This document shows positions 60,197-64,000 of a stretch of 64,000 nucleotides of DNA, piece by piece. Position 1 is the first letter of the stretch; each line of letters starts with the position of its first letter. The stretch is from the NCBI GenBank assembly GCA_963921425.1, contig OY992839.1, positions 6,861,409 to 6,925,408 on the forward strand, given 5' to 3'. The notes under the pieces are model-generated. The model was not told where the DNA came from, made no database searches, and saw only the letters and a list, made by a program, of their open reading frames with translations. The stretch is from Dryas octopetala (Eukaryota; Streptophyta; Magnoliopsida; Rosales; Rosaceae). The position numbers and the translations under genes were made by a program.

Positions 60197-60875
60197 TGTT
60201 GATGCTGAAAAATGGTAAACGTCGAGTCAAACCACGTGGACCCGTTGACCCACCACTGAGTGGGTGACACGTCGAAGTGGGGTAGAAACAGGTAGCTAGG
60301 TTCGACTAGTGAATAGTGGAGAAAGAATAATATCCAATGCACTCTGCGCAAGTATACAAAAGTGAGCGGGAAGGGCACCGGTGTGGTACCGGCCGAAGCT
60401 CCTCCGACGCTCAAGTCAGTGTTCAGAGAATCTGTGAGCAGAGTGAGTGAATAATATAATATTGATTGAATTGTTTTTTTGTGACAAGAAAGTACCTCTT
60501 TTATAGTACTTTTGGAAGAGTGTCAACCAATCCGGTGATGACACGTGTCCCTTGTAATGACTCGCACTGTAAGAGCGCCACATGTCACCTGTCTCGAGGA
60601 TCCGAGTGAGTTGACACGGGTCGGGGCCCAGGAGGCTTGAGCTTGGGAGGCCGGAACCTAGGAGGTCAGGACCTAGAGGGCCGGAGCCTATGAGGTCGGA
60701 GCTTAGGAGGCCGGAGCCTAGGAGGTCAGGGGCTAAGAGTCCGGGAAGGGCTTAGCCTTTGGGCCTAGGAAGTCGATGCCTAGGAGGGGCTTAGCTTTTG
60801 GGCCTAGACCCAAACGACATGTTGTTAAGCCTTGTGTGACTTGTCGTTATGCCCAAATGATTCATCATACGAACA
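60197..60875 (-). mobile_element. Solo LTR, 679 bp, with 5-bp target duplication
   Basis: The plus strand begins TGTTGATGCTG and ends CATACGAACA (TG...CA). AAGAT lies directly outside both ends (60192-60196 and 60876-60880). A TATA box on the minus strand (TATAAAA, 60505-60499) followed by AGAGGTACTTTCTTG fixes the orientation as minus. An internal imperfect array of GGAGGCCGGAGCCTA-like units spans about 60628-60735. No PBS, PPT or coding region remains. The superfamily cannot be decided from the LTR alone. Confidence 0.85.
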
Positions 60876-60880
60876 AAGAT

Positions 60881-61493
60881 GAATAACTACAATTGCCCAC
60901 ACAATTATTAATCTGTTTGGTGGTGTGAGTTACATTGGGAGTTCTACTTACATCAACGACCGATAGCCGTATGAGTCACATAATGACTTTATGAGTTTTA
61001 TATACATTAATCGCTGACAATTGTCCATATATGTGTGATTTTTGAAAGCAAACCTTAAAAATGACCGCAAGATACAACAAAAATATACTCAAATCTTAAA
61101 AAACAACACAGATCATATTATTAGAAAATCCGAACCCAATTTCACACTATAACAACTCAACAAGCAACAATGGGAAGCCCCCATAATCTACAAAACATCC
61201 ACTCAATGGCTTTTTGTAGTGCATTAAGCACTTCATCACACATGCCATTAAAGTGCAGATTCTTTTCCTGCACGCTAACTTCCCTACTACAGACAACAAA
61301 CAAAATCAAGCCTACAAGCCAACATTAGAGTAGCAGTAGCTAGCAACAACAACAAGTCTGCTCCTAATAAATGATACCCATCAACCACAAGAAGGTTGCT
61401 ACCAATATATTAGTCTAAACATAGAGCAAAATACAGCATAACAAATGCCCAAAATCAGGAGGGTGTTGGCTACAATTATATTGTACATGCTTA
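60881..61493. other. Intergenic and presumed 3' UTR of the PUF gene
   Basis: No protein-like frame. The part nearest 61493 should be the 3' UTR of the minus-strand PUF gene; no polyadenylation site was fixed. Confidence 0.4.
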
Positions 61494-63146
61494 TTATGCA
61501 CGATGCCTGCTTCCTCTGGTTTTGTCCAGCACCCTTTTCCCATACAGATGGCTGTGTAGATAAGGGTAATTACTCCTAATGAGTTGCACAAGAGCATTAT
61601 GAACAGCTCCCTGCTTTGCCAAAAGGAATGGAAAAGGGTCAGGACTTCATAATGACAAAGATATATTGGCAAAAAAATTTTCAAAAGAACTATTTGGCAC
61701 ATATTTACGGATGACGTCTCTAATAGAGGTGAGACTGTGAGACCCATTTAGATAAATAGATCTCACCTCTATTACGAGGTTAAAAATGTGATCCATTTAG
61801 CATTACTTGTAATGGTCAATTTAAAACCAAAATATATATGCCTAAAGCATTGGAACCAAAATCAACAAAGGAGGTCCCAAGAATTCTTAAGCCAAATAAA
61901 AGGTTGAGAATTAGATGTAACATATTAGGCTAATGTTCTCTTGTCAGATATCATACTATAGATTTGAAATCATACATTAGAATAAGAATTCACCTAATTA
62001 ATGGTCTAGATTGGCAATCCAACAACAAAGAAAGAGACCATGTCCCAACATATCAAATTGCTACTATTGTTGAACTATAACATAATCACAATGGGAAATT
62101 CTCTAAATGGGTTTGATGGGTAATTGCCTTAAATAATGCAGCAGAAGAATTCTTGTGGGTGATGTGATGTTACCTTGGATACTCCCAGAGCAGACTGAGC
62201 AACATAGTTCCCATATGGATCTTGAAGAAGAGTCACAAATTGGGGACTAGAAATAATCTCGTTAACAATCCTATTGACATGCTCTTCTCCTGCCTCTTTC
62301 AAGCTTTTCTCCACCACATTGCTGCCATACTTGTTCATTGAAAGATTAACGAAACTCCCTCCAAGTTGTGCTAGTATATCTGCTGTCACACGCGGTATCT
62401 TCAATCCAATTATGTACTGCACAACGTAGTTCCTGGTAGTTTTTTAAAAAAGAAAATAATATTAGAGTGATGTTTTATGACCATATGGCAATGTAGTTAG
62501 CATGTTTTATTTTTAGATTGTCAATATCGCATTATAGATTAAAACAATACTCCATTTTATTTTATGGTCTTGATTGACAACACAGACTGTGTGAGGAGAA
62601 ATTTTTTTGATAGCAAATGCATATAGGAGTATAGATTTGAACTATTTGAAGTTTTGTTAAAAATTAACCATATGTTTTGTCACATTTAGATGATTCCAAA
62701 TGGCAATAGAAGTACAAAAGGGAATTAAAAGGAAAATATGATTATACAACTCTACAATCTATTGGCCTTCTTGAGCATCTCTCCAATAACATTCAACAAA
62801 ACATGATCAAATCTGTTTTGCCTGGGGCAATTATTAGAGCAATGATACATGTGCGTCGCATCTTTCATAGAAGTGCGACTCAGTGCTCTATCTCTATAAG
62901 AGATATGATTGACAATATAGTTAATAAATGTGGTACAAATAATTTTATCGCTCCAATAAACAGGTAGAGGTAAAGGACAAACCCATAAGGATCATCTGCG
63001 AGGACTCGTGCATGTTCAGTTATGTCAGCCACAAGATGCTCCTTAGCTTCGGCATAAGCATGTTGAACACTGGTTTGCAGTAAGCAACACCCAAATTTGT
63101 CTTTTGCTAGAGACAGGCAGTTATCTACTACCAAATCCGCAACACC
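61494..63146 (-). CDS. Pumilio/PUF RNA-binding protein, C-terminal exons (partial)
   Basis: Three final exons: 63146-62983, 62432-62174 and 61610-61494, with GT-AG borders and continuous frame; 178 codons plus TAA. They encode repeats 5-8 of a Pumilio homology domain: KDKFGCCLLQ, DDPYGNYVVQYIIG, NKYGSNVVEKSL and DPYGNYVAQSAL, ending in HLYGKRVLDKTRGSRHRA. The recognition triplets read C..Q, NY..Q, SN..E and NY..Q, which by the PUF code favour A, U, G and U, i.e. 5'-UGUA. PUF proteins bind mRNA 3' UTRs and repress or destabilise them. The first exon opens with GVADLVVDNCLSLA, so upstream exons with repeats 1-4 must exist; none is recognisable in 63147-64000, so they probably lie beyond the window. 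Closest group by feel: plant APUM7-12. Confidence 0.88.
61721..61774. repeat. Perfect 14-bp inverted repeat in the last PUF intron
   Basis: TAATAGAGGTGAGA (61721-61734) and TCTCACCTCTATTA (61761-61774) form a stem around a 26-base loop. Confidence 0.8.
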
Positions 63147-64000
63147 CTGTAAAAGAAGAAGAATTTGCAATGGAAGATTTATAATTGGGAACCTCTACAT
63201 TACACTCAAGGTACCGAGAGATCAAATATACCAAGGCTAACATTTCACAACATAAATGATGACTAGTTATATACACAGTGATTTTTGTAGTCATGTCGGC
63301 TCACCATTAACAACTAGAATTTTAAAGAAAGGGACAAAAATATCACCTTGAGCCAACCCTCACCTTGAGCGCACTGTACGAGTAATGGAAGGAATCACAT
63401 CTTCGTACCACATTAGACAACCATGTGATGTCATGATGTGAGAGTTTGAAGCGTCAATTAACAAATTGACTATAATAAATACACATCAAGTGTCATATTA
63501 TGTGATCAACTAATATGGTCGATATTACTTTTACTCTAATGAACTTGGTTAAGCCTAAACAAAGATATTCAATGCTAAGGACTTTTGAACCATACTTTCT
63601 TCTATTGGATTCCTTCTACAATACAGGCCTAGCCTTGAACAACATTTTTTCGTACACATTTGACTCCACATATCCACAAAAACTGTTGTGAATTCATCAC
63701 TCGAGTCTACATATTCTCTATAGCAATACAGTCCCTGTACACTAGATTAACGACTCTCTTCTTCCATCTCTTAATCTGGAAGTACAAATATCCACATGCA
63801 TCTTGATATGTGTGAACCCTGCAGAGAGTTGCCTCTATAATTTTTCTGAAAAACAAAGCTCTCACCAGTTACCAAAACTATGATATAGAACTAACTATCA
63901 GGCTATCAGGTACACTTGGTTTAGAAGATAATTAGAACTAAGAATACCAAAATTTTCAAATTCATTGTTCGACAAATGAAATAGCTGGAAGTTATAGCAT
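63147..64000. other. Presumed intron of the PUF gene; no exon recognised
   Basis: No Pumilio-repeat motif is readable on the minus strand. An open stretch near 63735-63850 bounded by an AG is not PUF-like and was not called. Confidence 0.4.

Noticed and set aside
63735-63850. Possible extra exon upstream of the PUF exons
   Set aside because: Reading is not PUF-like and leaves no in-frame connection I could justify.

Overview
This is a plant nuclear genome window. Evidence: genes with several GT-AG introns, AT-rich intergenic DNA, long (GA)n/(CT)n tracts, a plant Ty1/copia element, TRIMs, MITEs and Mutator-like elements, and plant-specific families (arabinogalactan protein, GASA/snakin, DUF620, plastid SWIB). 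The protein families suit a eudicot, perhaps a woody rosid such as Prunus/Rosaceae, but that placement is an impression and was not tested.

Host genes, left to right: a plastid-type SWIB-domain protein (minus, 1686-3901, 2 exons); a classical arabinogalactan protein with a GPI-anchor signal (plus, 10028-11449, 2 exons); a DUF620 protein (minus, 18242-20393, 3 exons); an LRR plus WD40 protein with a DWD box (plus, 43680-50572, 10 exons); a 12-cysteine GASA/snakin-1-like peptide (plus, 52797-53169, 2 exons); a TXNDC9-like thioredoxin-fold protein (plus, 57315-59393, 4 exons); and the 3' end of a Pumilio/PUF gene (minus, 61494-63146, continuing past the right edge). Each exon chain keeps frame across its junctions. 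The genes share no operon or pathway logic; they are independent housekeeping, cell-wall, peptide and post-transcriptional genes.

Between the genes lies a dense and well-preserved mobile-element landscape. It includes (i) a Pack-type long-TIR element at 1-1379 carrying pieces of an ankyrin gene and of an RKF3/SPARK-type receptor-kinase ectodomain; (ii) a related element at 53921-55683 with a 9-bp target duplication; (iii) a complete Ty1/copia element at 36055-40946 with LTRs identical by eye, an open 1398-codon gag-pol frame and a 5-bp TSD; (iv) three TRIMs (5612-5942, 33006-33340, and 46586-46861 inside an intron); (v) two solo LTRs with TSDs (21291-23980 and 60197-60875); (vi) a 5'-truncated LINE with RNase H remnant and TSD (52173-52538); and (vii) several long-inverted-repeat/MITE elements, some with TSDs (12788-13159, 33894-34980) and one built of TTTCG-rich inverted arrays around an LTR fragment (29240-30750).

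I found no rRNA, CRISPR, convincing tRNA or known miRNA. Nothing here looks like a new multi-gene system. The most interesting items are the Pack-type element with two captured fragments, the apparently very young copia element with non-canonical TA...CA ends, and the LRR-WD40 gene with a TRIM in an intron and a MITE just after its stop codon.
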